From: Pectinophora gossypiella
Taxonomy: Eukaryota > Arthropoda > Insecta > Lepidoptera > Gelechiidae
Assembly (NCBI RefSeq): GCF_024362695.1
Contig: NC_065424.1
Span: forward strand, 7,690,786 to 7,754,785
DNA length: 64,000 bases
Direction of reading: 5' to 3'
Shown one piece after another: positions 12,181 through 24,532 of the stretch (the first letter of the stretch is position 1; every line of letters begins with the position of its first letter). The notes below the pieces were generated by a model. That model was not told where the DNA came from and did no database searches. It saw only the letters and a list, made by a program, of their open reading frames with translations. The position numbers and the translations under genes were made by a program.

Positions 12181-12352
12181 ACGTCTAGGGCCCTGTGCCG
12201 AGGTTTTCCTTGCAGCTTCTTTTCCCCGGCTATACAGGTTGTGAGAAGCTGCAGTAGTTTTAGGCGGATGAGACGTTTGCTATGTAAAATTTGTCGATTC
12301 AAAGTGTAACTATGTTATCTACTGAAAAAAGATATTTTTGAATTGGAATAAG
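12180..12352 (+). repeat. Rep-F copy
   Basis: CGTCTAGGGCCCTGTGCCG to GATATTTTTGAATTGG. Confidence 0.78.
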
Positions 12353-12639
12353 CTTTCTAAAAAAATAGAGTTGCCTCACCTAATCCTGGAGTGTTTTGTG
12401 TAGGAGGCAATTATGTGTCATTTTTTGTGAAATTATTATTATTAAAAATGTAGGGTTTGTTACGGTCCGCTCTCCATAGTAGGAGTACTATACTTAAAGA
12501 TATTTTTGAATTTGAATTTGTGAAGAAGGCGAAGTGAAGTAGTTTTGTTTTTTAAAGAAAAACGTCAAACACCTGCTGTAGATATTATGCATGTACATAA
12601 TAGCGTATAATATAAAAAAGCCTTACCAGACAGATATAA

Positions 12640-12802
12640 ATCATAAATTATTATCACGTGCTCAGCGGTGAAGGAAAAAACATCGTGAGGGAACAATTGA
12701 AAACAGATTCGACAATCATTGGTTTAGGCCTGTGCTGGATTCGAACCTGCTACGTCTATGCGAGAGCCAAGCGTTCTACCAACTAGGCTACCATGGCTGT
12801 CA
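12640..12802 (-). repeat. SINE-C head with an inverted inner piece
   Basis: The reverse head (GGATTCGAACCTGCTACG, CCAACTAGGCTACCATGG) is preceded by ACGTGCTCAGCGGTGAAGG in the opposite orientation, so a short internal inversion or two joined fragments. Confidence 0.7.
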
Positions 12803-12819
12803 TACCTTTTTTTTATTGT

Positions 12820-13075
12820 AGACTTATTGTAGATTTGCCGCAGATGGCATTAACTACTTGGCCGGACTAATGGGGAGCGTTGAAGGCTCTCACCCGGTAC
12901 AACGTTTAAGACAACAGGCCTGAGGGTGCCCAGTTGGGCGTGAACCTCGGCTCAGGGCGTCGTCTGAGTGGAAAAATATTTGAAAGAATTAATCGACTTT
13001 AGTGGTCGATAGCGATAAGCGCTGATTGAGGGAAATCGTCGACCACGCCGGCGGGATCAGTATTGGGGTGCTGAA
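12820..13075 (+). repeat. Rep-E, long copy
   Basis: Extends through GAACCTCGGCTCAGGGCG, AAATATTTGAAAGAATTAAT and AGCGATAAGCGCTGATTGAG to GACCACGCCGGCGGGATC. Confidence 0.82.
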
Positions 13076-13356
13076 GTGTTTGGTGTCGCGAGGTGATTGG
13101 CTGCCTCAATGGCTAAGGCCCTCATATCCACCTACAATGATAAAAAAGCGTCCACGTGACAAGCGGTAATCACAGTGCGCGGAACTGAGCAATTTTCCAC
13201 AACCACGGCAAAGTCAAGGTCCCTCGTTATGTAAGAGATTACATACGCAGTTGTGTGCGCACGAGTATTTGTATTTGCATGCGAAATATTTTACTGGCTA
13301 ATAAACTATTTGATTTTTATCCTATTTAGCTTAACACTAACGAATTTATTAAAAAC

Positions 13357-13509
13357 ATCATAGAAGGAAAGAGAGGAAGGGGAAGACCAAGAAGAGCTTA
13401 CATGGAACAGATTAAAGAAAAGGTTAACGTCGTGTCTTATAGGGAAGTCAAGGAATTGGCCTTTGATAGACTGGTATGGAAAATGCTACACCGAGAGCGT
13501 GGCTCTTAA
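13357..13509 (+). pseudogene. LINE ORF2 C-terminal remnant
   Basis: Open to a stop at 13507: IIEGKRGRGRPRRAYMEQIK, VVSYREVKELAFDRLVWK, MLHR. GRPRRAY and W-(K/R)-xLHR mark the C-terminal end of a LINE reverse transcriptase. 5' part absent. Confidence 0.75.
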
Positions 13510-13980
13510 ATTCATGATGATGTAGCTTAACACTTTCAAGGACAGAACATCTAATGACGTTCCGATTCCAAGGTGTCATACTATCTATTACGAACCATCA
13601 ATGATCCATGGTCTCTGCCCGTGAAGGGGTTAAGTGCAGTTTTCACTAACACAGTTGGCTCGACCATTATAGACGGCGATACGGTTCACCATTTATTCGT
13701 CTATCAGAAAGCTCGGCTCGGCGAGGGTCTGTTCATCTTGCAAAAGGTGTACCTCTGACTACCCAAATTGGGACATAGTCGTAAGCTTATGTTTTGTAGT
13801 GACACATAATGACACCACGGTTCCTTGACACCAGGGTTGATGACGCTCGTATTCCACCTCACAACCCACACGATAACAAGTTTGACAAGTAGTAACTTTT
13901 AGCCCGAAATAAATTAATAAAACTGATTTGTTTCTTGGTTGGACAAGAGGATAGGTTTTTTTTTCATAACGTGTCACTTC

Positions 13981-14277
13981 TCATCGTGTGGGTTGTGAGC
14001 TGGAATACCAACATCATCAACCCTGGTGTCAGGGTTATTACTGAACTGCCAAAGGCCTCTGACATGGCTCATGTAACGACTACATACATCAGTGAGTAGT
14101 ACCATGCCTTTCGAAGTACGGATCATCTTACTTCCGGACAATCAGGTGATCAGCCTGTAATGTCCTAATCAAACTAGGGATCACGAAGTTATTTTTGTGA
14201 TATGTCCCCACCGGGATTCGAATCCGGGGCCTCTGGACCGTGAGCCCACCGCTCAACCACTGGACCGCGCAGGCCGT
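13981..14277 (-). repeat. SINE-A copy
   Basis: Reverse copy, with tail TCATCGTGTGGGTTG and head CCGCGCAGGCCG. Confidence 0.86.
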
Positions 14278-14599
14278 TACTAGACCACGTGTCAATGACA
14301 CCCTGAATATTATTGCGTTTTAAGTAGCTCTACTAATAACATAATTTTTGAAACAACCTCTTTCAGATTTCGCGACAACAATCAAACTTCACGGGCTGCT
14401 GAAAATTTCAATTCATTTCATGTTCCTCGTTTTGCTGTTACGATGTGGTTGTTGCCCAACCGTGGTGCGCCGGAGTGCCGAGGTTGGTAGGTCGCTGATC
14501 AGCTGTGACGGATCTACACTTTCAGCACACCCCGGACACTTCAAACAAAAAACCTCGTTTTATACATACACTACAATCTTCAGTTTTTAGCCTTCGTCG

Positions 14600-15068
14600 T
14601 GCTTTGCCACCGCCTGAGGTGTCGCGTTTTGTGCGCGTACGATATGGCAAGAAATGCCGCGCTGCTATAGGGCTCTATAGCCATCGGCGGCGCTGCTACA
14701 TTACATTCCGCTTAGGGACGGTACTGAAAAGTATCGGCGTCCGAAGGACGTAATATACGATCCCGACGCCTCGATTACTGTAGCTATAGAAGCAGCCAAT
14801 CAGCTCGCGACACCAAACACTTCAGGGCCCCGATACCGACCCCGCCGGCGTGGTCGACGATTTCCCTCATTCAGCGCTTATCGCTATCGGCCCACTAGGG
14901 TCGATTAATTCTTTCAAATATTTTTCCTCTCAGACGACTGGCGCCCAACTGGGCACCCTCAGGCCTGTTGTCTTAAACGTTGTACCGGGTGAGAGCCTTC
15001 AGCGCTCCCCATTTGTCCAGCCAAGTAGTTAATGCCATCTGCGGCAAATCTACAATAAGTCACGTCAA
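14600..15068 (-). repeat. Rep-E, longest copy
   Basis: Reverse copy whose distal part (14600-14825: GCCGATACTTTTCAG on the reverse strand and GCGGCATTTCTTGCCATAT) is not present in the other copies here. It accounts for several short open frames. Confidence 0.75.
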
Positions 15069-15340
15069 AAAAAAAGGCGGCGCTGCGGGAACCCGTAGAC
15101 TCACAAGTGCTGCAAGAATCATCTACGATAGATGCTGTGGCCTATGATGATGACACATTGACGTTATGTTACAGGCGCATCTGTGTGTGTGACTTCTGAG
15201 GCCCATACGATTGAAGACTAAAGTAAGACCGAGGGAGAAGGTAAACCTAGCTCAGCTGCGGGTGGGGAGCGGAGTTGCCGTTCTATATACGTAGTATGCT
15301 TTCAGTGTTTATTTGATATCTAAGTAAGATAGTGAGTTGC

Positions 15341-15610
15341 GGCCTCCGTGGTCTAGTGGTTGAGCGTTGGGCGCACAATCTCACCGTTCCGGGTTCGAGT
15401 CCAGTGGGAACATCACTAAAAAGCACTTTATGATCACTACTGAAGATGATTCCGTGCTTCGGAGGGCACGTTAAGCCGTTGGTCCTGGCTATTAGCCGTA
15501 AAAATAACACCTCCGCCAACCCGCATTGGAGCAGCGTGGTGGAGTTACATACCCCCTCCAGTTGATTGAGGGGAGGCCCGTGCCCAGCAGTGGGACGTAG
15601 ACGTAGTTTA
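15341..15610 (+). repeat. SINE-A variant, full length
   Basis: Same variant tail: CCCGCATTGGAGCAGCGTGG, then CCCCTCCAGTTGATTGAGG and GTGCCCAGCAGTGGGACG. It explains the 150-codon open frame on the minus strand. Confidence 0.83.
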
Positions 15611-16269
15611 TGCAGAGTAGGTATTGTTCTATATTCTGTGCTCAGGGTCTCCATATCCCAAATCCATCCCTGCCTAAACTGTTTAAAGTATCGTTTTGAA
15701 TAAACGGTTCGGTAGTCAAGCATTTTTTTGCACAAAAACTTTGTTACCTACCCAAATAACGAATACAAAAATGTTTCCTTTCGTCTCAGACCGAAAAGTC
15801 GAAATTAATATTATGTATTATGTAAAATGTGCGTTCATTCATTAAAATGGCGTCGATGTTAGCTGGTAAACAATAGCTTGGCTATTGTTTTTCATAACTT
15901 GTTCTGACGACCTTGACTGAGGATTAGGGCTGGCAGACCTGACTTTATCTACCTGCCCACATCGAGTCTAGGCTAATTATGCGCTCGAAACGAATGAAAA
16001 CGTACCCCTGGTCATGGCACTTGCAACAGTGTCGAAATATCGGGAGTCTCATATCCCTGCTTTAAACGCGGTAAGAACCCGTTATTGTGTGTTTTAATCA
16101 AGAATTATGTTAGCTGTAAAGTACGCAATAAACAATAAAATGAAATAAAAAATAACCATGTTATGTAACACAAATCTCGCAAAAGGACGATTGTCAAAAT
16201 AAATAAAAAAGTTTCATCCCTTCTTTGTCGTCTTTGACGGACATAGTCTGTCTGTCTACGCCGTTTTTT

Positions 16270-16530
16270 CTATATAACATACATAACATAAACAGCCTAT
16301 ATACGTCCCCCTGCTGGGCACAGGCCTCACCCCAATCAACCGGAGGGGGTATGGAGCATACTCCACCACGCTGCTCCAATGCGGGTTGGTGGAGGTGTTA
16401 TTTTTACGGCTAATAGCCGGGACCAACGGCTTAACGTGCCCTCCGAAGCACGAAAACATCTTACTTTTTTCGGACAATCAGGTGATTCAAGCCTGAAAAG
16501 TCCTTACCAAACAAAGGACAGTGTCACAAA
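16270..16530 (-). repeat. SINE-A variant copy
   Basis: Reverse copy, tail (TATATACGTCCCCCTGCTGG) to body; head lost. Confidence 0.82.
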
Positions 16531-16875
16531 GATTTTGGTCCTGATGAGGACTGATCACATTGGATCGCCATCGTGGTGAAAGGATCGGCCAGTCTGCGTT
16601 ACCGACTAAACCGTCCGCAGACTGTTACCTTTACAAAGCCACTGACAATGCCGTAAGCGTGGCCAATTATTGGTCAGCAAAAATTTAGTATCGATCGCCA
16701 TCGACTCGCAAAGAAGAAGACAAAGATGTTTTTTATAAAAAGTTATTTTTTCGTTCTTTCCTTCTTAATCCGCGAGCCCTCGGAGAACGCGTGACATACA
16801 TAGTATTACAGATTCGAATCCCGGCTGGGGCTCTAAACCACTGAATTCGACTTTATAAGTTTTACTTTATATTTG

Positions 16876-17167
16876 GATTATCATCAGCCCATTAACGTCC
16901 CCACTGCTGGGGACGGGCCTTCCCTATGGATGGATAGGGAGATCGGGCCTTAAACCACCATGCGGGCCCAGTGCGGATTGGTGGTTATTAATGACTGCTA
17001 ATGCAGCCGGGACCAACGGCTTAACGTGCTTCCGAAGCACGGAGGAGCTCGAGATGAAAACTATTTTTTTGTGGTCACCCATCCTATGACTGGCCTTTGC
17101 GAAAGTTGCTTAACTTCAACAATCGCAGACCGAGCGCGTTTACCGCTGCGCCACCGAGCTCCTCATA
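16876..17167 (-). repeat. SINE-B, full length
   Basis: From ATCATCAGCCCATTAACG to GCCACCGAGCTCCTC. Confidence 0.88.
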
Positions 17168-17169
17168 TT

Positions 17170-18050
17170 TGGATCTATCACGTGGTTTCCATAATATGAG
17201 CCCGGTTAATGATAATAAGGCCCCTATGGGACTTAAACATAGTGAGTGTATAAACTATACAGCTCTGCCTATCCCTTTGGGGATACAGGCGTGATATGTT
17301 GCGCTGTTATGTTAATCCCACTGCTGGGCAAGGGTCTCTTCGTGTCTCTTCTCGTGTTATCTTAACACGTTTCCTGTGTATGAAAATTAGATATCGATCT
17401 CTTAAATGAAATGTTATTTTTCGATAAACACATTGGAATGTATGTACATAGACACACTATGGCAAGAAAAAATCAATCTGTTCAGCGTCCCGTCGGATTT
17501 GCCCATTTTCCCTAGTGCCCCACATATGGGACATGCACGTATGAGTTTAAAATTTATTGCCCCATATGTGGTTCATAGACAGTCAACGTGTTAATAGTCA
17601 AGATCATTACGCCATCATGGTAAAAAAACTGCCTACATAAAGATTGAAAAAAAAAAAAAAATTGATTGATTTTGAGATTGATTCAAATTGATTGATTGAT
17701 GGAATATATTTGACTAAATTTGATTGAATTAAAATTATCTCTTTTAAATTCGTCGTAAATTATAAAAAGAATTACCAACTTAAACAATTATTTTGTTTTA
17801 AAACATAACAATGTAACAATTCACCTTGACAATGGTTTAATTAAGTTTATGATGACTTTAAAATTAAAAACTAAAATTAACATTCATCAAATTATACATA
17901 TTTTTGTTAGTTCATTATAAATTCGAGTCTTGTAGTTATTTGCAACTTTTTGGGAAAAAAAAATGATTGACGTGTTATTTACCTCAGTCATAAAAAAATC
18001 ATACACACACTTAAACAAATCGAGTTTTTTTTTACGCAATAATGTTTTAG
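17170..18050. other. No gene seen
   Basis: AT-rich, with a poly(A) run and (TTGATTGA)n-like sequence at 17645-17740. Open frames on both strands are short and overlap. Confidence 0.55.
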
Positions 18051-18212
18051 GTACGGTCACGAGCATTAATATGTATACACTTTGGTACCATGTCACATTA
18101 ACTTTTTTGACAAATTGGACTGTAAGTCTCATTAAATGTCAAATATGTTAGTGCGACAGAGTCCTAAAGTGGGTACATTAAGTATATTGCTAATGACTGT
18201 ACCTAAATATTT
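18051..18212 (+). repeat. MITE-T copy, complete
   Basis: Both ends are present (GTACGGTCACGAGCA at 18051; AATGACTGTAC ending 18212). Confidence 0.85.
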
Positions 18213-18906
18213 AGCCATCGTTTGTGGATCATACAAAAACCTTCTCATATTAGAAAAGTATCATACTATAGGTATGTGTTAAGAACCTAATATTCGCCTC
18301 TTTCATTCAATCCCTTAGCGCTCCCCATTTGTCCGGCCTAGTAGTTAATGCCATCTGCGGCATATCTACCGACAGACAGTCACGTCAAAAAAGAATCTGT
18401 CATAAAGCATCCAATAAGTTAAATATGCTGTGGTCGTATTCTCACATAACTATTCTTTTTCAACATCTAGCCACTCACGCACCAACCAAAAACTGGACCT
18501 GTCAAATTTTCAGGTTAGGTAAGCGGACCCCGGGAAACTAACTCACGGCTAGGCAAATGATGATCACGCCACACACGAATCTAATTTGAATAATGTTATT
18601 ATAATTTAATACTAACAAAAAAATAGCAACACTGATTTAGCTACTATTTTTTTATTAAACGTAAAGCCAATCAATCTAACCTCAAAACAATGCGAAGTAC
18701 CGATCATCAAACGTTGTTCCCATCACGTTTTATGAATAAAAAGCCGCTTTTTGCGTCGACAAGGTCACGTCTAATTGATAGCATCCGAGCGAGACGCTTG
18801 TACAAGTTCACTGCAAACATCACGTCAAAAACAACCTATCGTTGTAGATTTGTATTTAAACCTTCCAGTGTGTTGGTTTGTAAATATTTTAGTAGCTATA
18901 GCTATT

Positions 18907-19060
18907 GTACGGTCACGAGTTCTAATATGTATATACTTTGAACCATGTCACATCAACTTTTTTGCCAAATTAAACTGTAAGTCTCATTAAATGTGAAATG
19001 TGATAGTGCGACAGGGTTCTAAAGTGGGTAGGTATATGATACCTATTGCTCATGACTGTG
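18907..19060 (+). repeat. MITE-T copy
   Basis: Second copy, 0.7 kb from the previous one in the same orientation; ends GCTCATGACTGTG. Confidence 0.82.
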
Positions 19061-19063
19061 CTT

Positions 19064-19150
19064 ACATTTAACATCCTGGAAGAGACAGCCTCAGGTAAAA
19101 GAGGAAGACCAATAAGAGCTTACATGGAAAAAAATAAAGAGAAGTTGAAC
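19064..19150 (+). pseudogene. LINE ORF2 C-terminal remnant, short
   Basis: NILEETASGKRGRPIRAYME then KNKEKLNF; same family as 13357. It is cut by the SINE-B region downstream. Confidence 0.65.
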
Positions 19151-19183
19151 TTTTGCTTTATTTATTTATTATTAGGTATGTCG

Positions 19184-19485
19184 TTTCCGAGCGAGGAGCG
19201 CAGCGGTAAACGCACTCGATCTGCGATTGTTGAAGTTAAGCAACTTTCGCAAAGGCCGGTTTTAGGATGGGTGACCACAAAAAAAGTTTTCATCTCGAGC
19301 TCCTCCGTGCTTCGGAAGACACGTTAAGCCGTTGGTCCCGGCTGCATTAGCAGTCGTTAATAACCATCAATCCGCACTGGGCCCGCGTGATGGTTTAAGG
19401 CCCGATCTCCCTATCCATCCATAGGGAAGGCCCGTGCCCCAGCAGTGGGGACGTTTATGGGCTGATGATGATGATGATGATGTCG
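19184..19485 (+). repeat. SINE-B, slightly 5'-truncated
   Basis: Starts GCGAGGAGCGCAGCGG and ends in (GAT)6. It joins directly to a LINE fragment on its left. Confidence 0.88.
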
Positions 19486-20169
19486 TTTCCATATCTCGGG
19501 ACTCTGAATTTTGGACTTTTGGAAGGCGTGTCCACACACGTAGAGGCATCTTAAGACAATTTTAAGGTGATTATCACTGTATACACTTTATATACACTTT
19601 AAAATTATTTATAAAGATAGGTACCTACATACAACATTACAGTGTAACCCAGCGCTGTATCATAAGCTGGGCTGGGCTGGTGTTTTATAAGCTGGGAACA
19701 AGCAGAGAAATTGCTGTACCTAATTGTATCACATTTTTTCAAGAACGTCTAAGGCCCCGTGTCGAGGTTGCTCTTGCTGGTGCTTTTCCTCGGCTATACG
19801 GGTCGGGAAGCTGCTATAGTTTTAGGCGGATGAGACTGTCTATATTTTTCGTTCGTTCGAATTCTAAAAATCCGGAATTCTTTTTTTGAGAAATGATAGG
19901 TAGGTTGCCTATCCTGGTAAGCGCGTGTATCACTCTATAAAAGTACGACAGTGGAAAAAAATACTTATCTATTAAACATACTGATGGCTCTACGTTTGTT
20001 TTGTAGCAGACAAAAATAATAAATAGTTAACGGTGTTGATAAAATCATGTGTAATAGTTTATTTGTTTAGCTAACGCGAAAAAACAAACACGGTACATAC
20101 AATAAACTACATAAGTCACCATTACCTCATCATCATCTTCATAGCGTAATCCCGATGGATTCACAGGGA

Positions 20170-20440
20170 TTAGTATAACAGGGACTAACCTGACCTAACC
20201 TAACCTGAAGATTTGACAGGTCCGGTTTTTACAGAAGCAACTGCCTGTCTGACCTCCCAACCCGCGAAGGGAAAACCAGCCTAATACAGGTTAGGTCACT
20301 TACATCCAAAACATATTTCTTATAAGTATATGGGTACGGACCTAAACCAAATATTTTCAAATTCACGTTTAGATCTTGGATGATTATCAGATGCTCAGCT
20401 CGTGAGGAAAACCATATACCCGAGAAATGTGTTTCAGAGG
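20170..20440 (-). repeat. SINE-C copy, diverged
   Basis: Tail AACCTGAAGATTTGACAGG and CCAACCCGCGAAGGGAAAAC are intact; the head is not recognisable. Confidence 0.75.
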
Positions 20441-20625
20441 TTCAATCAGTCATTGTATTCTATAATATATTTGTTATCCAAAAATCAAGCAACAATTATT
20501 TTTGCGTCTGCCATTACATCGTATTTTGGAATAATTAAATGCCCGAATAATGAGAAATTAATTAATTATCACGTTAAAGCTGTACAACAGAGGGATTGTG
20601 TCCTCTAACATGATGGACTAATGTT

Positions 20626-20980
20626 ATGGGCGATAGGCTGATCCCTTATCACCATAAGGTTTATCATATCCAGCTTACGACATCGTATCAACAGTGGCTG
20701 CAAGTTGTCTTTGATTTCTTGTGGCTCTGCCCACCCCATTAGGGATTACGGGCGTGAGTTTATGTATGTATGTATGTATGTAAAGCTGGTCAACGCCATC
20801 TATATTGTTTTTGATGAACGTAGCCTGGAAGTACATACATACATAAACTCACGCCCGTAATCCCTAATGGGGTGGGCAGAGCCACAAGAAATCAAAGACA
20901 ACTTGCAGCCACTGTTGATACGATGTCGTAAGCTGGATATGATAAACCTTATGGTGATAAGGGATCAGCCTATCGCCCAT
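20626..20980 (+). repeat. Long inverted repeat, arms ~145 bp
   Basis: The arm 20626-20772 (ATGGGCGATAGGCTGATCCC ... GGGCGTGAGTTTATG) is repeated in inverted form at 20833-20980, with a spacer of about 60 bp. A (TATG)n tract lies at the inner edge of the left arm and (CATA)n at the right. The arms appear almost perfectly complementary. Confidence 0.93.
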
Positions 20981-20984
20981 ATCA

Positions 20985-21650
20985 CGAAATTTCCAGGATC
21001 TGTGCCCAGTGGTAATAGGGTCGCCTCCCATTACATGGGGCTTAAACATAGCTGGCGAGGAGCGGATCGGGTGTATGTTCTACACACCTCTGCCTTCCCC
21101 TTTGAGGATACACGCGTAATGCTATGTTAAAAATATATTTAAAAAAATAAAATAATAAAAAAGTTTATTTAGGTAAAATCTACGTCTCACATATGTACAT
21201 TTACAACATTAAAATATACACACATTAAATTAATATTTACAAATTCTTAAAACTCTACTTTTTACTCGTTTTCGCTCAAGTCGTACTGTATTCATGTGTT
21301 GTCTGATTGTGAAAATTGAGTTCTGTGCAATAAAAATCTTTCAATTTTCACATTTTTCCTCGCATTATGGTTGTCTGGAAGAAATCGCTTTAAGGTCGCC
21401 ATTTGCCATGTACCTAGTTAAGAGTCGTTTCTGATTATTTCTTTTCATTTTGGTGCAATAAAGTATTTGCCTTTCAACTGTTTTAAGACAGCAGTTAAAC
21501 AAAACCTTTACAAAAAAGGTTATTATAAAGTTAGTGATTATTTAGAAGATATGAATGCATGGGATTAACTGTCTGAGAACTGATATTAGGCAGCTAAATT
21601 ACTCAATTGTATACCAATATTTTATGTTTTATGTTTATTTTTATTTTTTT
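20985..21650. other. No gene seen
   Basis: After the long inverted repeat the sequence is unassigned. It includes CATGGGGCTTAAACATAGCT, related words of which recur at 24960 and 17225 (a degenerate dispersed repeat). Confidence 0.5.
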
Positions 21651-21652
21651 AA

Positions 21653-21845
21653 AGAACGTCTAGGCCTGTGCCGAGGTTTTTCTTGCAGCTTCTTTTCCCC
21701 GGCTATACAGGTTGTGAGCAGCTGCAGTAGTTTTAGGCGGATGAGACGTTCGTTATGTAAAATTGACGATTCAAAGTGTAACTATGTTACCTACTGAATA
21801 AGGATATTTTTGAATTTGAATTTGAATTTGAATAGAATAGAATAA
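21653..21845 (+). repeat. Rep-F, LINE-type 3' end
   Basis: GCCTGTGCCGAGGTTTTTC, CCCCGGCTATACAGGTTG, GTTTTAGGCGGATGAGACG, then AATAAGGATATTTTTG and (AATTTG)n. The hexamer tail suggests a LINE 3' terminus. Other copies: 12180-12352, 19744-19850, 35364-35540, and reverse at 990-1100 and 61629-61706. Confidence 0.8.
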
Positions 21846-22253
21846 GAATAGAAATTGTTTACTATAAAAGGACGCCACGCACAAAGACAAGACAATAACA
21901 TTGCTTAATTTTTTTCACAAAACAATTACAAAAAGCATAGGGGGATGTTCATTAGAATGATCATAAGGTGGTGGTGGACGTCCTGAGATAACTTGTATTG
22001 TATTGTAGTGTATTTGATTTGATTTAAACAGTAATAATGATGGTATGCAATCTCACTACACTGCAGCATGCAACGATACAAGTCTGTTAACATAATGATG
22101 AGAAAAATACTTAGAGGAAAGTTGGTCAATGGAAAATTGACGACAGACGACAGGTAAAATACACATGCAGTTATAACAGAGAGATAATTCGTTGTTTACC
22201 TTATGTTTACATACTTACTGATTGTTCCTGTTGAATTAGCTTAGCTTTCTTAG

Positions 22254-22588
22254 CGAACGGCCTCTGTGGTCCAGTGGTTGAGCGTTGGACTCACGATCCG
22301 GAGGCCCCGGGTTCGAATCCCGGTGGGGAAATATCACAAAAATCACTTTGTGATGCCTAGTTTGGTTAGGGCATTACAGGCTGATCACCTGATTGTCCGA
22401 AAGTAAGACGATCCGTGCTTCGGAAAGCACGTTAAGCCGTTGGTCCCGGTTACTACTTACTGATGTAAGTGAGCAATCGTTACATGAGCCATGTCAGGGG
22501 CCTTTGGCGGCTCAATAGTAACCCTGACACCAGGGTTGATGAGGCTGGTATTCCACCTCACAACCCACACGATAAGAAGAAGAAGAAG
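22254..22588 (+). repeat. SINE-A, full length
   Basis: Best-preserved copy: GGCCTCTGTGGTCCAGTGG head, GGGTTCGAATCCC B box, tail CACACGATAAGAAGAAGAAG. Confidence 0.9.
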
Positions 22589-22621
22589 CTTAGCTTTTTT
22601 TGACGTGACTTACTGTAGATT

Positions 22622-22965
22622 AACGTAGAACCCTTGCCCAGGGATACGGATGAAGACCTCAACGGTTGCAGAGGCGAAGATGGGAGCCTTCGGTACGGCA
22701 ATGCAGGACGGAAGGGGCAAGTTACAGGGACTGTAACCTGGAATCTGACAGAGAGCGCAGTAACTGTCAGTACTATTCAGAGGCGGAGGACAGGAATCCT
22801 AGTATGGCTTTGTAATAGACTACTCTGGGCGCCATCCCACTTGCGTCAGACAGAGTACTGTGGGGTGGAAGGCAAGAGGGAAGCCACTGCCCTATTTTTC
22901 CCTAAAAAGTAGCATGGAAAATGCTGCACCGACAAGAGCGTGGCTCTTAAATTGATGATGATGAT
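22622..22965 (+). mobile_element. 3'-end LINE copy with target duplication TGTAGATT
   Basis: Inserted in a Rep-E copy: TGTAGATT at 22614-22621 and 22966-22973. It contains GTTACAGGGACTGTAACC (a hairpin), CAGAGGCGGAGGACAGG, then the coding end ...WKMLHRQERGS, stop, and TTGATGATGATGA. A related copy is at 9708-9936. Confidence 0.82.
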
Positions 22966-23611
22966 TGTAGATTTGCCGCAAACGGCGATAACTATTATAT
23001 AAACATTTCCTATTTCTTCACTTGTTAATATCTCAAACCTTTAATCTTGTTAAAATTCATTAAGCGTTCATTTCTTTGCGATCGACCTCAAACTTATAAT
23101 TATAAAATGGTGTTCTCACATGCCCACTATGTGCGAGGATCTTTTCCAATAAGATTGGCTACATAAGCCACATGCGAGCACATGAACGTCGGAGTTGAAG
23201 CAGTCGCCGTAGCCGAAATCGGCTGGATCGCATCATCATAATTATAAAAAAAAAAACTAACAAAGCAGCCCTCGCGGCACGACAACTACTTACGCCGTGC
23301 GTTGCGCGAATTTTTTTTAATTTTAAAAAGAAAATCTCCCATTACCCTGACACCAAGGTTGATGAGGTCGGTCATTCACCCCACTCATACCTTAGAAGAA
23401 CTGATACAATTGACCATCGTTACCATACTCTCAAACAAACATACAAGGCGACATGTTTGTGTGTGTGTTTGGCAAACAATAGAACATCATTCGTTGTCAC
23501 CTCACCAATTAGTGGTCCTGTGTTGCTGCCACAGAGGCAGGGGTGATGTGATAATTGGTAACCTGACAGTTGTAACAATAAAATATGAATTACGAGTATG
23601 TCAGATATGGT

Positions 23612-23915
23612 TGTTTATCATCATCATCATCAGCCCATTAACGTCCCCACTGCTGGGGCACGGGCCTTCTCTACGGATGGATAGGGAGAACGGGCCTTAA
23701 ACCATCACGCGGGCCCAGTGCGGATTGATGGTTATTAAAGACTGCTAATGCAGCCGGGACCAATGGCTTAACGTGCCCTCCGAAGCTCGGAGGAGCTCGA
23801 GATGAAAACTTTTTTTTGCGGTCACCCATCCTATGACCGGCCATTGCGAAAATTGCTTTATTTCAACAATCGCAGACCGAGCGCGTTTACCGCTGCGCCA
23901 CCGAGCTCCTCATTA
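23612..23915 (-). repeat. SINE-B, full length
   Basis: From (ATC)n at 23616 to CACCGAGCTCCTC. It is followed 75 bp on by a LINE 3' end that also finishes in (GAT)n, in the opposite orientation. Confidence 0.88.
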
Positions 23916-23989
23916 TACAATAGTTTACTTTTATTAGGATATTTTTTTAATATTTTATTTTTACAAAATATGCGATTTTTTTTGCGAGG

Positions 23990-24142
23990 TGTCGGACGAC
24001 GCTCAGTGGGTAGGCCCGCTACAAGGTGGACCGACGATCTGGTGAAGGTCGCGGGAAGCCGCTGGATGCGGGCAGCGCAGGACCGATCGTCGTGGAGATC
24101 CTTGGGGAGGCCTATGCCCAGCAGTGGGCGTCGTACGGCTGA
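23990..24142 (+). pseudogene. LINE ORF2 C-terminal remnant, frameshifted
   Basis: SVGRPATRWTDDLVKVAGSR, WMRAAQDRSSWRSLG, then a one-base shift to EAYAQQWASYG and a stop at 24140, followed by (GAT)5. The GRP-T-RW-DD-L motif is typical of LINE RT C-termini. Confidence 0.78.
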
Positions 24143-24304
24143 TGATGATGATGATGCGATTTTTATCTGTGTCTATTACAAGACCCGAAACACGGACGGC
24201 CATGATTGAGCTTCGTGTGACGTCACTGCGCAAAATGTCACGTGACCAACAGTTTCTGCACGAAATTTAAAATAATTGAAGAAAAATATGTTTTTTTCTA
24301 TTAT

Positions 24305-24532
24305 ACAGGATGTTAGTGACATCGTAACGAATACTGAAGGGGATAATTCAGACTATGATTCTGAGTTCATATGGAAATGGAAATTCGTGTCCGAAAATTC
24401 ATGATTTTTTTTGTGTTTTTTTAAAATACTGTCAGTTCCTTTCCAAGTACTTTTGCGACGGAAAATTCCACTTGATATCAACTCAGAAACATGGTCTGCA
24501 TCATCCCTCAAAGTTTTCGTTACCATGTCACA
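24305..24532 (+). repeat. MITE-P copy, diverged right end
   Basis: The left end has GATGTTAGTGACATCG and the right arm ends GTTACCATGTCACACA. It explains two short open frames on both strands here. Confidence 0.78.
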
